DNA of 64,000 nucleotides from Tricholomella constricta (Eukaryota > Basidiomycota > Agaricomycetes > Agaricales > Lyophyllaceae): contig JAACJP010000001.1 of NCBI GenBank assembly GCA_013368375.1, positions 124,001-188,000 on the forward strand, written 5' to 3'. Shown one piece after another: positions 9,445 to 21,684 of the stretch. The notes under the pieces were generated by a model. That model did not search any database. It had not been told where the DNA came from and saw only the letters and a program-made list of their open reading frames with translations. The translations under genes and the position numbers were made by a program. Each line of letters begins with the position of its first letter. Positions within the stretch are counted from its first letter, which is position 1.

Positions 9445-11277
9445 ATGAACGAATCATTGATCAGTAAGTATCTGGAGGCCACTCAATGTCTAATCTCGAC
9501 TCGGCGTTGACTTTCCCATTGCAGGTCCCTTTAACATCACTCACCCGACGGCCGTCCAGACCTCTCTTTTTGCCTCCGCACTTTTCGCGCGCTTCGACCC
9601 ATCTGGACGATACATTGGAGTTGGAGGAACGAGCGGGACAGCAGCTATCTGGGACTTGGAAACAAGAGCGCGCATACGCTGGCTAGAGGGCCATGTAAAG
9701 GCTGTGACAAGTCTTGAGTACGCACTATTTCATCGAGACCTTTCGCTTCCTGATACCTTTCATGCAGTTGGTCGTCCAATTCTCGCTGGGTCTTGACATC
9801 TTCGAAGGACTGGAATGTAATAAAATGGGACCTGGCCTCCAAATGCGATCCAATCCAGCGTCACTCGACGATTCGCTTCGACGGTCCTGTGGTGTCGGCA
9901 TATTTCCATCCACGAAACAAGTACGTTTACGCGAAGTCCATGTGGTGAGACCTTGTATAACACCTTGGCTCTGCAGCAACATTATCTTGGCTCTGTTAAG
10001 TACTGGCGAAGCGTTCGTTTCTGATCTTCGAAAAGACCAACGGTCCCGTGTCGAGCTGTGCGAGGTTCAGGATGAGAGTGATAGCGAAGGAAATTCAAAT
10101 AGGCTGCGGTCCGTCTCTACGCGATATTCTCCTTATGGTATCATCATCTGACAAAAGCAGCTCGATGATGACTGTGGCGCGTTTTGATCCCTCAGGAAAG
10201 CACATCTTTGTGGGCACCTCTTCTGGGTCTGTTCTTGTCTTCAACACAAAGACCAAAACGGCAGGTCCCTCACAGCTCAAATGGCGTATTTGCGACTAAT
10301 ACCCTTCAAAGATGATTGCACGCCACAAGATAAGTGGTGCAGGCAGCCTCAAAGGCCTTGACTTTGCGAAATCTGGACGGTGAAATCGTGTATCTCGCCA
10401 CCGCATCGACCCTAATTAATCGCTTGGATCCTGAACTTGGTCCCCAGCCGCCTCGTCACAAACTCGTCCGACAGGACGCTCCGGCAGTTCAACCTCCCCG
10501 TTTATTTGCCGCCCAATCTCGATGGCGAATTCGTTGACGAAGAACTCGAGCCGACACACCGGTTTAACGACCCTATAAACAAGACGGCATGGTACGGCAT
10601 GTCATATAGCCCTGACGGCGAATGGCTTGCAGGGGGTATACACACATGCTTTTCATGTGACGCATTGACTGACGAATAAACAGGAGCGGCAGACCCAGCC
10701 TCCCACAAGATCTACATCTGGGACATATCAAATGACGGCCAGTTCGCTAGCGCCTTGGACGGCGGACGGGAACCACTTGTTCACCTTCACGTTTGTAACA
10801 TGTTATCTGCAAGATATCATATACGTTTGCGATTGACATCTATCACCTTAACAGTGGCACCCCTCAAAGTCCTCAATAGCCTCCACAACCAATCATGGAA
10901 ACATTCTTATCTGGCATTGTCCAAACCCGGAACGATGGGGCGCTTTCGCTGGCGGCTTCGAGGAAGTGGACGAGAATGTTGAATATGAAGAAAGGGAGGA
11001 TGAATTTGATATTGTAAGATCGGCATTTTCCCGTTATCGAACATTAACGCGACGTGTCTCCGGGCAGGAGGACGAGGAGGAAATCCTGAAGCGTAAGATG
11101 AAGGCGGAGGATGAAGAAGTCGACATTGATACCATCGTCGAGGATGCGGCGCGCCGCGATACCCAACTTGACAAGATGGAAGTAGAGGATGAGGAACTCG
11201 TATGGGCTGATCACGACGCAGATGATACGGCAGAATTCAGGATGAAAATCATCATGCAGGATGACGCGGAAATGTAG
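9445..11277 (+). CDS. SWD1: COMPASS subunit Swd1/RBBP5-like WD40 protein
   Basis: WD40 scaffold of the Set1/COMPASS histone H3 lysine-4 methyltransferase, a nuclear complex. Successive exons give FDPSGRYIGVGGTSGTAAIW, LEGHVKAVTSLEW, WNVIKWDL, RFDGPVVSAYFHPRN, then ARFDPSGKHIFVGTSSG, DRTLRQFNLP, YSPDGEWLAGG with KIYIWDIS, and HGNILIWHCPNPERW. The order and spacing of these blades match RBBP5/Swd1. An acidic C-terminus rich in Glu/Asp follows, ending at TAG 11275-11277. The start is ATG 9445 with a first intron at 9464; an in-frame ATG lies 17 codons upstream and is possible. Numerous short introns. Tandem with the next gene, 165 bases away. Confidence 0.85.
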
Positions 11278-11442
11278 TTAGATCTAAATTGCAATTGAAA
11301 ACCTCCTTCGCCTTCATTGTACACTACCGTAGTAGACAACCAAGATTATATGATAGCTCTGGACAAATATCACAGCAGGCGCCATAACATCAGGGAGATG
11401 AATGTCAGAGTCGTCGCGTCGAGAACAACCTGAATCGTCATC

Positions 11443-13076
11443 ATGTCGACTGACGCGCTCGAACCTTTGCTCCGTAGTCTCCAGGTGCCTTCCGACTATG
11501 CACGTTATGAAAACATCACCGAAGACACTGCTTTGGTCCGCCTGGACGAATGGAAACGCTCTGCTGAACGTATTCTCGTAGAATTACGAACCATCCTTAA
11601 GCAGCGGAGCTCAGACCTATCTACGGAAGATCAAGCCAATGCCATCTCAGCGGCGGCCTCATTCGACGGTCAGGATCCTTGGATAACAGCAGCTTCACGG
11701 TGCACATCTGGAGGTTGGCGCATCCAAATACTTCTGCACTTCATGATTGTACTGATGCACGTCGACAGAAATCCTTCAACGCTTCCCACATCCCAACAAC
11801 GCACTACTCGTTCAGATCCTCACTTACAACATTAAACCCCTCTTCCAACTAAACCCCCATCCCTTTCTCAATGTGTCCGGTCGAAAGCTTTCGCGACCAG
11901 CAGGCGGGCCAATGGCCTCTTCAGATTTCTACGATGAGCAAACATGGAAAAAATCACCTGGGATCGCAAATCTCGTGTCGTGGTGCGTGCGGCTTGTTCC
12001 CGTACGTCCTTGCTCCTACTTCTGTGCCTCAATCCATTTTGACGCTTGTCGAAGGGGGAGGCCTACGAAGACCTATGGCATCTCATCATTCCACCGGTAA
12101 TGGCTCTGCTCGACGACTTTGAGGCAAAATATAAGCTGCGCGGCGTAGAAGTTGTATCAGAGATGCTTCAACAGGTCCCTGGGCAGTTACTGAAGCGCAC
12201 AGGCATGGATGGTCTCATTCGCTCGGTACGTGAACCCGTGCATTACAATTTCACGGAGTAACCGTGATCATAATTAGTCCCTCAACACATGCCTATTGCA
12301 ACTCCACAATCCCGAGACGCCGCAGCTCATCGAAGCTGCTGTGGACGCGTCATTGTCGCTGACCTTGTTGACCACGTCTGTAGGCTCTGCCGACCAATTT
12401 GATCAGCTATGCGCGTTGCTCGGGGAGGGCATCATCAGCGGGATCTGGCTGTACGCTTCCGATAAACCAGACGTTGTCCTTGCTTCGCTCCATGCCCTGC
12501 CTTTGATTCTACGCACTTTGAAAATCGGAAATGCACGATTTCTCAAGGTACCTTTACACGCACGTGAACGGTGGAAGAAAGGCTAAACATCGCGTCAAAT
12601 ACAGGCACTAATCACACAGCTCGTCCACCCCCTAAGGCCCAATCCCACGAATCCGTGGCCAACCGAGATCCAAATCACCTCGCTTCAGCTGCTGAGGATC
12701 CTCATAGAAGAATGCGCGCCATGCATGCCGCACTGGAAAACGGTGATTGTAGACGGGGTCGCAAGGTGCTGGGTAATGTTAATGGACTCTGGACACGGCA
12801 GCCGTAAGTTTGATATTGCTATCACGCTGCGACATGACGCGACGTGTTCCCGCCATTAGCCGAATTTGACACTCTTGGTACTGAATTGCGACACACGTGC
12901 GAAACACTCGGAAAGTGCTGCCCTTCGGTGATAGAGGTGTTGTAGTCAGACTGCACTCCAGAGATGTCGATGCTGACACAATAACGAAGGCGGAATACAG
13001 AACACTTCTCGAATCTCACCCAGAGATGTTCAGAGATCTTCTGAAGGGTGAATCGGCAGTCCAGTTTGTAACCTAG
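11443..13076 (+). CDS. TTI2: TTT-complex subunit Tti2-like
   Basis: Tti2 acts with Tel2 and Tti1 (the TTT complex), a co-chaperone that stabilises PI3K-like kinases such as TOR, ATM and ATR. Exons give an N-terminal helical region (RLDEWKRSAERILVELRTIL), then SRPAGGPMASSDFYDEQTWK and PGIANLVSWCVRL. Further on are YEDLWHLIIPPVMALLDDFE, KYKLRGVEVVSEMLQQVPG and LLKRTGMDGLIRSSLNTC, and a helical-repeat C-terminus ending at TAG 13074-13076. The conserved run from PPVMALLDD to LRGVEVVSE is characteristic of the Tti2 family. At least six introns. Start chosen at ATG 11443, the first ATG of the N-terminal exon. Confidence 0.75.
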
Positions 13077-13343
13077 ATTCCAAACGGGCCCAGGCTACGT
13101 ACTTGGGCCCGCCGGCGGAGGAGTGGGTGGGAAGGATATGAGTCTTGGTAGCCAAGGGAAATCGTGTGGATGTTTATAGTCAACAGTACAGGAATGGAGA
13201 GATCGGGAGAACAGACGTCAGTTCCGGTAGTACGGTACGGACCGGACTCACGTGTAAACTGCCTCCGATGATAATTTTGGCTTTCCTGGATCAAGTTAAG
13301 ACATGAATCAAGCTAGACTTGGATTGTCCTGTCTCCTGCCACC

Positions 13344-14052
13344 ATGAGCCTCTCCATCGACGACCTTGCCTCCTCGCTTTCTGCCAGCCACATTGGCCAG
13401 GAAGCCCTGGATCTTGCCGCCCTTCAGGTATATTTCACCTCTCTCGTTCTTGCCATAACTCATTGGACTCCAGGCACAATTGGCCCAGACATTATTTGGC
13501 CAGTCTATCACCCACTCGTCGAATCCTCAAAAAGTTTCGCGGAAAACATCCTTCACCCAACCGTGCAACACTCCCACATCTTCATACAGCTTTTCGCATT
13601 TTCATGACGTCCGTCAAGGCAAGGCATCCGGCTCGGAGTCAATTTGGGCCTTTGACGGCAGCTCCTTCAACCTGACAGACAACACCGAAGAGGATGAACG
13701 CATGGTCGAAGATCTCCTTATTCCCTGTTCGCCGATGTCTATGAACCCCTTGCAATTTTCGCTGCCGTTTTCGGCTGGCTCTAAAAGCCACCATCTATCC
13801 AACAACCAGACGTCTGAAACACACTCTTCCTTATTTACATCCACCGACCCATTCTACATTGCGCAGTCCCAAGCCCAATACCAAAATCCGGCTCCCCACT
13901 CCGCATTCACTCAACTTGGACAATTATCACACCAATCTCCCTTCTGCTCCGCGCAAGGACGAGACCACCCGGGAACGAGCAACACAGCTCCACCGCTCTC
14001 CATGGATACCCATCCTTTTATTATAGCCACATCAACCGCGTTCGACCATTGA
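13344..14052 (+). CDS. Uncharacterised Ser/Gln-rich protein
   Basis: Two exons: 13344-13427 (ends LDLAALQ) and about 13474-14052, joined at a GT-AG intron to give LAALQAQLAQTLFGQ. The N-terminus MSLSIDDLASSLSASHIGQE is a short helical region. The rest is disordered and rich in Ser, His, Gln, Pro and Asn, with an acidic patch (NTEEDERMVEDLL) mid-protein. About 220 residues. No known domain recognised. The amphipathic N-terminal helix plus Q/S-rich tail could suit a transcription-related protein, but this is not shown. Confidence 0.55.
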
Positions 14053-14680
14053 ATGTTCTTTGGCAGCCGTTAGATTGATGCACCCTCATGTCCGTCTGTC
14101 TATATCCCGATCATACTTCTGTCATTACCCCAGATCTCGCCTCACCCTGATCCCGTCAAGGCCTGCTACACGACATCCTCACAGCAGCCCTACGGTCCTT
14201 CCCGCCTGACCCAGAACCTCATGTACTCCTCCCGATAACTGAATGCCCGAGCCGGTTGTCACCGGCCCGAAGCCTCTGATCCGTCATGCTCGTGGTCCCA
14301 CGTTTTTTACGACCCAATCTTCCACGATCTCATCTTAGATGCACTACTTCATCATGTCGCTTCACGCCTTTGTAGTATTACTCGTACCGCCTTGCCTTTC
14401 CTGTGTAATTCGTCCCACGTCTTGTGATGCCCTTCCCACCACTGCTTTCCTACATATCCTGTGTCGTTAGAATTACCGCCACGACTTACCTGCTGGTATC
14501 TATCCACTCACCCGATAGTCCGCCTCCCACCGCTTTATCCAGATATCGTATAAAACTGCATTACATAGTCTTTGATAACCACAGAGCGGAATCAAGAGAA
14601 TTGGACCAGCGAGGGAGAATCTTGCACATATTATAAAGCCTAGGGTATACGTACGACGACAGGGAGAGAATAAATGGAAG
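14053..14680. other. Gene-free stretch between convergent genes
   Basis: About 630 bases between the ends of the 13344 gene and calcineurin B, probably both 3' untranslated regions. No coding frame or strong repeat was recognised. Confidence 0.5.
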
Positions 14681-15633
14681 CTAAAACAAGTCTTCTAGCG
14701 TCATTTGCTTCACGATATCCTGGTACAAAAACATCCCATGAGTAACGCAGCTGACAAGAAGTGCGACCGCAGAAGTGATACCTACCGTGTTTGAAACCAT
14801 CTGTGCAAACTCATCAAAGCTCAGTTTCCCATCTCCATCCTGATCTGCCTCTAGTATAGTCTTATCGACGATCTGTTGCAGTTGTTGGTCCTGTGACATA
14901 GCGTTGGATTAGAAGATCATCCACACATCACGGTAGTCAGCTCCGCACCTTCAGATTACTGCCGACCATCATCTTCAGCACCAAGAATAGTTCTCCGTTG
15001 GAGATGAAGCCATCCCGGTCGACATCATACACCTTGAATGCGACTGTTGGTAGGGCACGCGATCAATAAGCCGCATGAACGCGTCACGATGGGTAGGTGG
15101 AGACCTACACTTGAGTTTTTCCTCGCGTCCCCCTCGACTACTGAACGCACTCAGCCCACCCACGAACTCCTGGAAGTCCACCGTTCCTCCGCCACTGGAA
15201 GTTACAGTTGCCGCTTAGTGCCACAAGACTTGAAACTGTGGAAAAAAAAAAGCAACTCACTCCTCGTCAAAGATTGCAATCATGCGTGATGCAAGAGGGT
15301 TTGTCGCAATCTGGGGTATCTGGAGGAATTCATCCCGATCGATAGATCCCGAACCATCGCTGAAAGAAGCACATGGCGGGCGTCAGGCGTATTCTACAGA
15401 GCCTAGCGCGAGAGAGGCACCTGTCGAGTTTCATAAACCGTTTCTTTAACCGCTCAAGTTCAGGCTGTGTGACTGCGAAGCGCGTCAGCGAGGTCAATAC
15501 AGATGCCCCAGAATACACACAATTGGAGTGTTTCTCCATATCCTCCATAAACTGGGATGCTGGTGGGCACCATGGTTATCAGTGTCATGGACCAACGTAG
15601 ATCGTCGAGACAATACCGACGTGATTGTCCCAT
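14681..15633 (-). CDS. CNB1: Calcineurin regulatory subunit B
   Basis: Calcium-binding subunit of the phosphatase calcineurin. The first exon is short: ATG at 15631-15633 gives MGQSP, an N-myristoylation-type start (Gly2, Ser6). It joins to [12 protein letters not shown], then to [17 protein letters not shown]. Four EF-hands follow: [50 protein letters not shown]. The C-terminus is [11 protein letters not shown] with TAG at 14681-14683. Between EF3 and EF4 sits the canonical [19 protein letters not shown]. About 175 residues, the normal length, with six or more introns. Its start lies 240 bases from the divergent MnmE start, so the promoter region is shared. Confidence 0.92.
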
Positions 15634-15873
15634 GGTTGCAGATTGTCGTTTTAAGTCTTTACGGGCGGACTGAAAGGGTTGTTGTACAAAGAAGATGGAG
15701 TCACCAGGACTTGCGTGTTAGCTGTGGGCAAGATTGTTACAGTCGCCCAACAGCGATGAGGACGCGGTACCGTGGGAAACTTGAGTAGTCGGCACGTGCA
15801 CCGTGCTCAGCCGCGAACCTTTACCCGCCGTTCATGGTGCAGTAGCTCTCAAAAGCGCGTGGAGGACGAGCAT

Positions 15874-17883
15874 ATGTTGCTTCCTTTGCAGTGGCTTGGA
15901 CGAATAAATCTACGCGTCTTTTTTAGGGCTGGGCATCACCAATTGTGTCTCCACAGGCCCTCTGCTGCGCACCGCTTTCAGGCTGGCACCTTGGGGATTT
16001 CTGTGAACTCTCGACCCCTGTCGAGTGGAATTGGAACAAAGACAGCAGCACAGGAACTCATCGCTTCAGATGCCCAGCGGCGCACCATCTACGCCCTCTC
16101 TACGCCCCCAGGAATAGCCGGCGTGGCGGTGGTCAGGATCTCGGGGCCCGACGCGCTACTGGTTTGGAAGAGTATGGTCAGGACATATAAGGCCAATGAA
16201 ACCCTACCAGAGCCCTGGAAAATGGAGCGGTGCCGCATCGTACAGCCCAATAACGATGCTGAACAACTTGACGACGGACTGGCTGTGTACTTCCGGGGTA
16301 GGCACAGACGCATTCCTTAAGGCTGTTCTGATTCTAACCTTCGTGAACTTGCACCTCCAGGTCCCCGGTCCTTTACGACCGAAGACGTTGTAGAGCTTCA
16401 CCTGCACTCCGGGCGCGCAATCATCTCGTCGGTCCTCAGTGCACTTGCCCAGCTGCCATCCTGTCGCCCCGCCGAGGCAGGCGAATTCACGCGTCGCGCG
16501 TTTCTCGGGGGGCGGATGGACTTGACGCAAGTTGAAGGACTCATGGATCTTATTAATGCCGAGACGGAGGGTCAGCGGCGCATTGCCATGATGGCAGCTC
16601 AGGTGGGATAACGTCCATCGTTATACTCATGATGTGGTCACCTGAATAACGCGGTGCAGGGTACCGTGAGAGCTAAATTTGACGAGTTGCGCTCTGGTAT
16701 TATTGGATGCCTTGCTAATGTCGAAGCGCTTATTGATTTTGGTGAGGGCGAGGATCTCGAAGAAGGAGTGTATGAACAAGGTCAGAAAACGTTTACAGTA
16801 TTCAAATTGATATTGACCATGTGTTTCTCTAGCCAGATCGCGAGTCCAGGAACTCCTAAAGGCAATTCAAAACCACTTGAACGACAACCGCCGTGGAGAA
16901 ATAATCCGCTCAGGTGTCCGCCTCGCCATATTCGGTCCTCCAAATGCGGGCAAAAGCAGCCTCCTGAATTTCTTGGGCAAGTCGCGATAGCTTTTCGAGT
17001 CTTCGGATTCTAATATCATGATCTCACTTCCTACAGCTCAGCGAGAGGCTGCCATTGTGACTCCTGTCCCAGGTACCACACGAGATATTCTCGAGCTTTC
17101 TCTCGACATTGGCGGCCTTCCCGTCATTGTAGCCGACACCGCCGGCCTCCGTAAAACGGACGACTTTGTCGAAAGCATCGGAATTCACCGAGCGAGAAAT
17201 GCGTAAGTATCTTCTTCCTCTCTTGTAACACCTGCAATCCCATGGTACACAGCGTTTGTGCGGCCGACATTTCTCTGTGTGTGTTGTCCCTCCCGGAAGC
17301 TCTTACGCAAACCCCAGACGGACCAAAGCTGAACATACCTTGGGGCCTGGAGGATTTACTATCGCCGGAGACGTTGATCCTTTTCAACAAATCTGATTTA
17401 TCATCCTCGGCGGCGTGTAACGAGGCTCTGGCTTTATCTGGCCGTACCTCCTGGACTGCAAGTCTGGGCACTGGTGAGGGTACCGCTGACTTTCTGTCTG
17501 GTTTTGCGAAGGCACTACAAGACCGGTATGCACAGTAGCTGTTGATTTCCGAGGTGAAAATGCCAGCTCATCATTTCTATTATAGTTTTGATTTACGCGA
17601 GGATAAGTCCGCCGAACTGCCTTTAATTACGCGTGAAAGGCATCGCGTGCACCTCGAATCTGCGTGCCGGTTTCTACAGGCTTTCCTCGACACATGTACG
17701 TTTCCAACTTTGTCACGTTATGAATCTTGAAACCAATGAAACCACTCCTCAGCCGCAGTCGACGTCGTTCTGGGTGCAGAGGAGCTCCGATACGCTGCGC
17801 AAGCGCTCGGAAAAGTGTCTGGCCTGATAGATGTCGAAGACATTCTAGACGCTGTGTTTAAAGATTTTTGTATTGGAAAATAA
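15874..17883 (+). CDS. MSS1: Mitochondrial tRNA modification GTPase MnmE/Mss1
   Basis: Homologue of bacterial MnmE and human GTPBP3, which with Mto1 modifies wobble uridine 34 of mitochondrial tRNAs. The N-terminus from ATG 15874 is Arg/Leu/His-rich, like a mitochondrial presequence. Then come [20 protein letters not shown] (folate-binding domain), [17 protein letters not shown] and [20 protein letters not shown]. The GTPase domain shows [12 protein letters not shown] (P-loop), [16 protein letters not shown] and NKSD. The protein ends FCIGK, the invariant MnmE C-terminus carrying the catalytic Cys, with TAA at 17881-17883. Introns interrupt at about 16297, 16602, 16782, 16980, 17202, 17535 and 17695. 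Ends 104 bases from the convergent WD40 gene. Confidence 0.93.
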
Positions 17884-17987
17884 TATGTCGCTCTTAGAAT
17901 GTATTCTTTGAGAAGACCTCAATGCCCTCCATACTAATAACCTGGTTTTTTCCGCTCTACCGCCTCGCTCGTTTTCCCTCCTGCCAG

Positions 17988-19486
17988 TTATGATTGAAGG
18001 CGTAAGTCAAGAGCCCATGGGCTGTCAGAGAGATATTGACGGACCTGTTCATCATCTCGATCGAGGCTTCGTTTCCGCCAGTTGGAATCTACGTCCATAG
18101 AATCGTCAACCGGGTCAGATTCAGGCGAGAGACCAGGCCAGACGTTGAGCTTTGCGTCTTCGCCTCCCGTCACGAGTACATTATTCTGTGAAGGATCGAT
18201 CAAATTATTATCTGCGGTGTACAGAGGAGCGTCGCCCTACGTCATGGTCCCAGAGCAGTGACCTGACGACTCCGACGTGGCCCGTGGACCATATGTTATG
18301 GAGATACCATGGCGTTTCAGGCACGGTTAGGTTGGCATTGGAGAGTAAAGCGATATCGCCCCTGCGGAGACCAGAGTGAGTCGGCGTGCCACGTAGGGCG
18401 GAGAATTCGACTTACTCATTTGAACCCGCGAACACACCCAGCGTTCCTGGGGTATTTGGATTGGTCGCACATGAAATAAGGTAATCCGTTACCCACGTGC
18501 GTTTTCCGTGCAAGACTGGATTTCGAATATCCAGGCTTTGATATTGATCAAGCTAAGGGAGGGAATGTTGGAATGTTGTCATAGAATTTGCCAGTCAGGA
18601 AGAACCCGACCGACCTCATGGGACCAGGTGCTGAATGTCTCCATGTCGCTCGCAGTCCAGATCTTAGGACCAGTGGGCGTGTTATTCCAACCGGCCTGTG
18701 AGATGCTACAACCCCAGTTCCCGACGTGGAGTACGGCTTCATCTTCGTCAGGCTCATCCGCGTTTGAAATGCTCACTAGACCGTCAGACGATGCAGACAA
18801 AAGGGTATTCCGTGGCAGCCCGGAACCAGTTTTTGCGAAGGATACAGTCGTTATATCGTCCGAATGGGTAGAGCTGTGGGTTCGGAGAGGCGCCGCAGGT
18901 TGCCTTGGATCCCTGTTTACACGCGTATGACTGGAGTGTCCGTATTTGCACAACACATTGAAAACGTACCAGTAGAAAATTAAAGCATCTTCGCCTTGCA
19001 TATCCGTTCCCGCTGCAACGGTTAACCCGTCTGGTGAAACATCGCAGCAAAGCAGCGATCGGGATGCACCCAAGTTGGTCACTGGGCAGGCCAGAATACA
19101 TCTCTTGAGCGGTCAAATTTTGGGCGGACGTGGTATGTATCTTTCTACTCACTTTTTATGCTATGCGATCGTGATCGGGGATCCCAGATTTTTACGCTTC
19201 CGTCCCTGCCTGACGACATGAGCGTCTGACCTGAAGTTCCAACAATATTATGGATAGCATGCAAGGACGTGGTCGCGACATGATGACCCGAAAGAGTGTC
19301 TACGCCCTGTAGCGTCATTTTATCGAAGATATCGATTGTATTTGATGGTGCAGACACTGAGGCGGCATACTGGCCAGGAAGAGAGACTACAGAGAGGATA
19401 TATGCCTGTGAGGAGGACTGGGTAGATCTTAGTGGCTTGTTAGAGGCTTTGAAATGCGGAGATTCCAGAAGCACAGAGGTCGCCAT
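17988..19486 (-). CDS. WD40-repeat protein, WDR89-like
   Basis: Beta-propeller protein. From ATG at 19484-19486: YILSVVSLPGQYAASVSAPS, LSGHHVATTSLHAIHN, SSGRDGSVKIWDPR, then after an intron SRSLLCCDVSPDGLTVAAGT and DALIFYWDPRQP. Next are HSDDITTVSFAKTG and TLLSASSDGLVSISN, a conserved WNNTPTGPKIWTASDMETFS block and a last blade NNVLVTGGEDAKLNVWP. TAA at 17988-17990. The order, including the LYALSSDGLVS-like and KIW...SDMETFS stretches, resembles WDR89, whose molecular role is poorly defined. An Asp/Ser-rich insertion follows the last blade. Several small introns. Confidence 0.75.
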
Positions 19487-19978
19487 TTTGTCAATTTGGG
19501 AGATCGCGTTTCAATTTAGGATCAAATTGTTGTTGGTTGTTTACCTACAGCATCGACACCACCAACGGTCATCGTCGTACAATGCCAGAATCGATTTGCT
19601 TATGTTCACGTACAGCAACTTGACGGATAAGTAGAGACTTGATCCATTTGTTAAAGTCAAGCAACATTAAAAAAAGACCGAAATACAAGAGCTGGTTGAT
19701 GGTATGGCTGACTGAGCTGCATTACCTAATGCCGTCGTCAGGGATGAGCGGAAATTGTATTTCTACCACCGTCTCCGTCTTTCGCCTTCCACCTTATTCC
19801 ATTCTTCGCCTTCGCCTTCGCCGTCGCCTCTGGCCTCAAGACTCGGCCTGCATTCGTTACACCTCACTCTCGTTACACCCCAACCGCACGACCTCACACA
19901 GAGTCTTCTTTCTTGAAGATTCTATACTTGTTCGATACTGTGCTTTTCCATTGCTGCGCATTATCTTCCTGCTCCATT
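19487..19978. other. Intergenic, divergent promoter region
   Basis: About 490 bases between the divergent WD40 and small membrane-protein genes. It includes a pyrimidine/CGCCTTCGCC-rich tract near 19790-19830, plausibly promoter or 5' untranslated sequence. No coding frame recognised. Confidence 0.4.
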
Positions 19979-20595
19979 ATGCCTCGTCCTGGTCAGTTAC
20001 GTTTGCGACGTCCTTGCGCATATCTCCTGTCTTATATCGCATTTGGCACGTAGGTCCACGTCTTCACCGGTTGCCCCACCGTCTGGATTACACCTTGATC
20101 CCCGCCCCCCTTGGTACGTCGTTCCGGCCATCATTACGCATGTTTTTAGACTGAGTGAAAATAGACCTTTCCCTTCCGCTCGTCACGGAGAAATCGACGT
20201 TACCAGCGATTATTGTGACCCCATCATCGCCGTCCTCGTCTCACGACTTTTCCATCGCGTTTTTGGCCCCGCCGCAAAAGCCCACCGTTCTCGAGCGACT
20301 TTCTTCATACGCGTCCACGAAAGCAGTTAGAGCGCGTACCACGATCATCATCTTCGTCATCATTTTTGTTCTAGTTTGCCATGTCGTCACGCACCGTTTG
20401 GCCGCACGGCGCCCACACCTCGAGTTCTCGGTTCACACTGGAGAGGCACACATCGTTGACCCATCCATCAATTGGTTCAACTTCCGTTCCCTCATCGGCA
20501 GCGCGCCTGATGTCAAGGATGGCGCCTCGAGTTTGGATTCATTCAGCCCGCCACCAGCGGATCCGTCTCTTCTACCGGTTGACTTGCGGGTATAG
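19979..20595 (+). CDS. Small single-pass membrane protein, unknown function
   Basis: Model: a tiny first exon (19979-19991, MPRP plus one base) with a good GTCAGT donor, joined to exon 2 at 20165, giving MPRPDLSLPLVTEKSTLPAI and then a Ser/Pro-rich region. A lone hydrophobic helix TTIIIFVIIFVLVCHVVTH follows, preceded by basic residues. After it comes an Arg-rich turn and the tail LEFSVHTGEAHIVDPSINWF to TAG 20593-20595. About 147 residues. Exon 2 alone has no ATG before the helix, which is why the first exon was sought. The intron of 173 bases is long for this locus, so the start is uncertain. No known domain. Confidence 0.5.
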
Positions 20596-21684
20596 GGCAG
20601 GAGGCCGCGGCGCAATGGAACATATGTCTGCTGCACATTTGCATGATCACGACCTCTTTCTTTTCGTTCATGGGCTTTTGTTGGGAGGTTTTATTAATAC
20701 CATGTGTGCTGATTTTGAGACATCATCTTTGCTTCGCACGCCTCTGAGTGCTCATGATGATGGCTGATTTCACTTGTTTAAGTTTTCTCAGAAAAAGCCA
20801 TCCCAATGCCCACGAGCTTCGTCGAATTTCAGTGCGCTCGATAAACATCACAATCTATCAATGACAAAATGCCAAGGTGGCGGCGATAATCACTTGATGG
20901 CTATCAGTTGTGGGCTGGGACTGGACTTGTACAGCCTCAATGTTGTTAGCCTTGAAAGCTTGACTTTTAAGGTCAGTCCTTGGAGCACTGCTTCCACCCT
21001 GGCACGGATTTAATACTGTACCACCGACGGTCAAGCCCTCGAACCGCCGTTGTTTCCTGCCTTGTATCTTCTTGCTATCTTCATGCCGTCCTTGACTGGG
21101 TGACTTCACCAAAATCAATTATTTCGGGAAACCATGCAATGAGTGAGAATGATTCGAAAAAACGAGTGGTCTAGGCTTCGTCAACGATACCAAATCGATT
21201 TCATGGGATCTGCCAAGCATCCGTTGACCATCCAGTTTGGCAATTCTCTTGCTGTCTTGGCGCTAAACAAGTTACCTCGAAAACAAACGCCACTCATCTC
21301 GAGACGCGAGAATAGTGTCAAGTTCGATAATCAATCTCGGCCGTCCTCCGCGTCTAAACATGCTGTTGAAAAACTCCGTCGCTGGCAGGTTCTCTTTGGC
21401 ATGGCCAATCAAAGGGGACCTCTTCAGACTCGATGCTATGCAGGATTGGTTAACGGCCGTAATTTCCTGATATGTATGCAGGGTGACGCACCACTGGTAT
21501 CAGGAACAGCTATACTCTACCCCTAACTTAAATCCGTCAATGGACCCAAAATGGACCACTTGCCTTGAAAAAGTATCAAGGAACTGTCCAATTTGGAATT
21601 CGAGCGGCTCCATAAAAGGAGGATACTTCGAGACGTGATTCTTAGCCGCTCATCGTTCCCTGCTCCCTCACTGTCGCTGCTACG
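20596..21684. other. Gene-free stretch
   Basis: About 1.1 kb without a recognisable gene. Short open frames (for example 21143-21526) have no conserved motif. A TATA-like CCATAAAAGGAGG near 21610 probably belongs to the promoter of the next gene. Confidence 0.45.
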
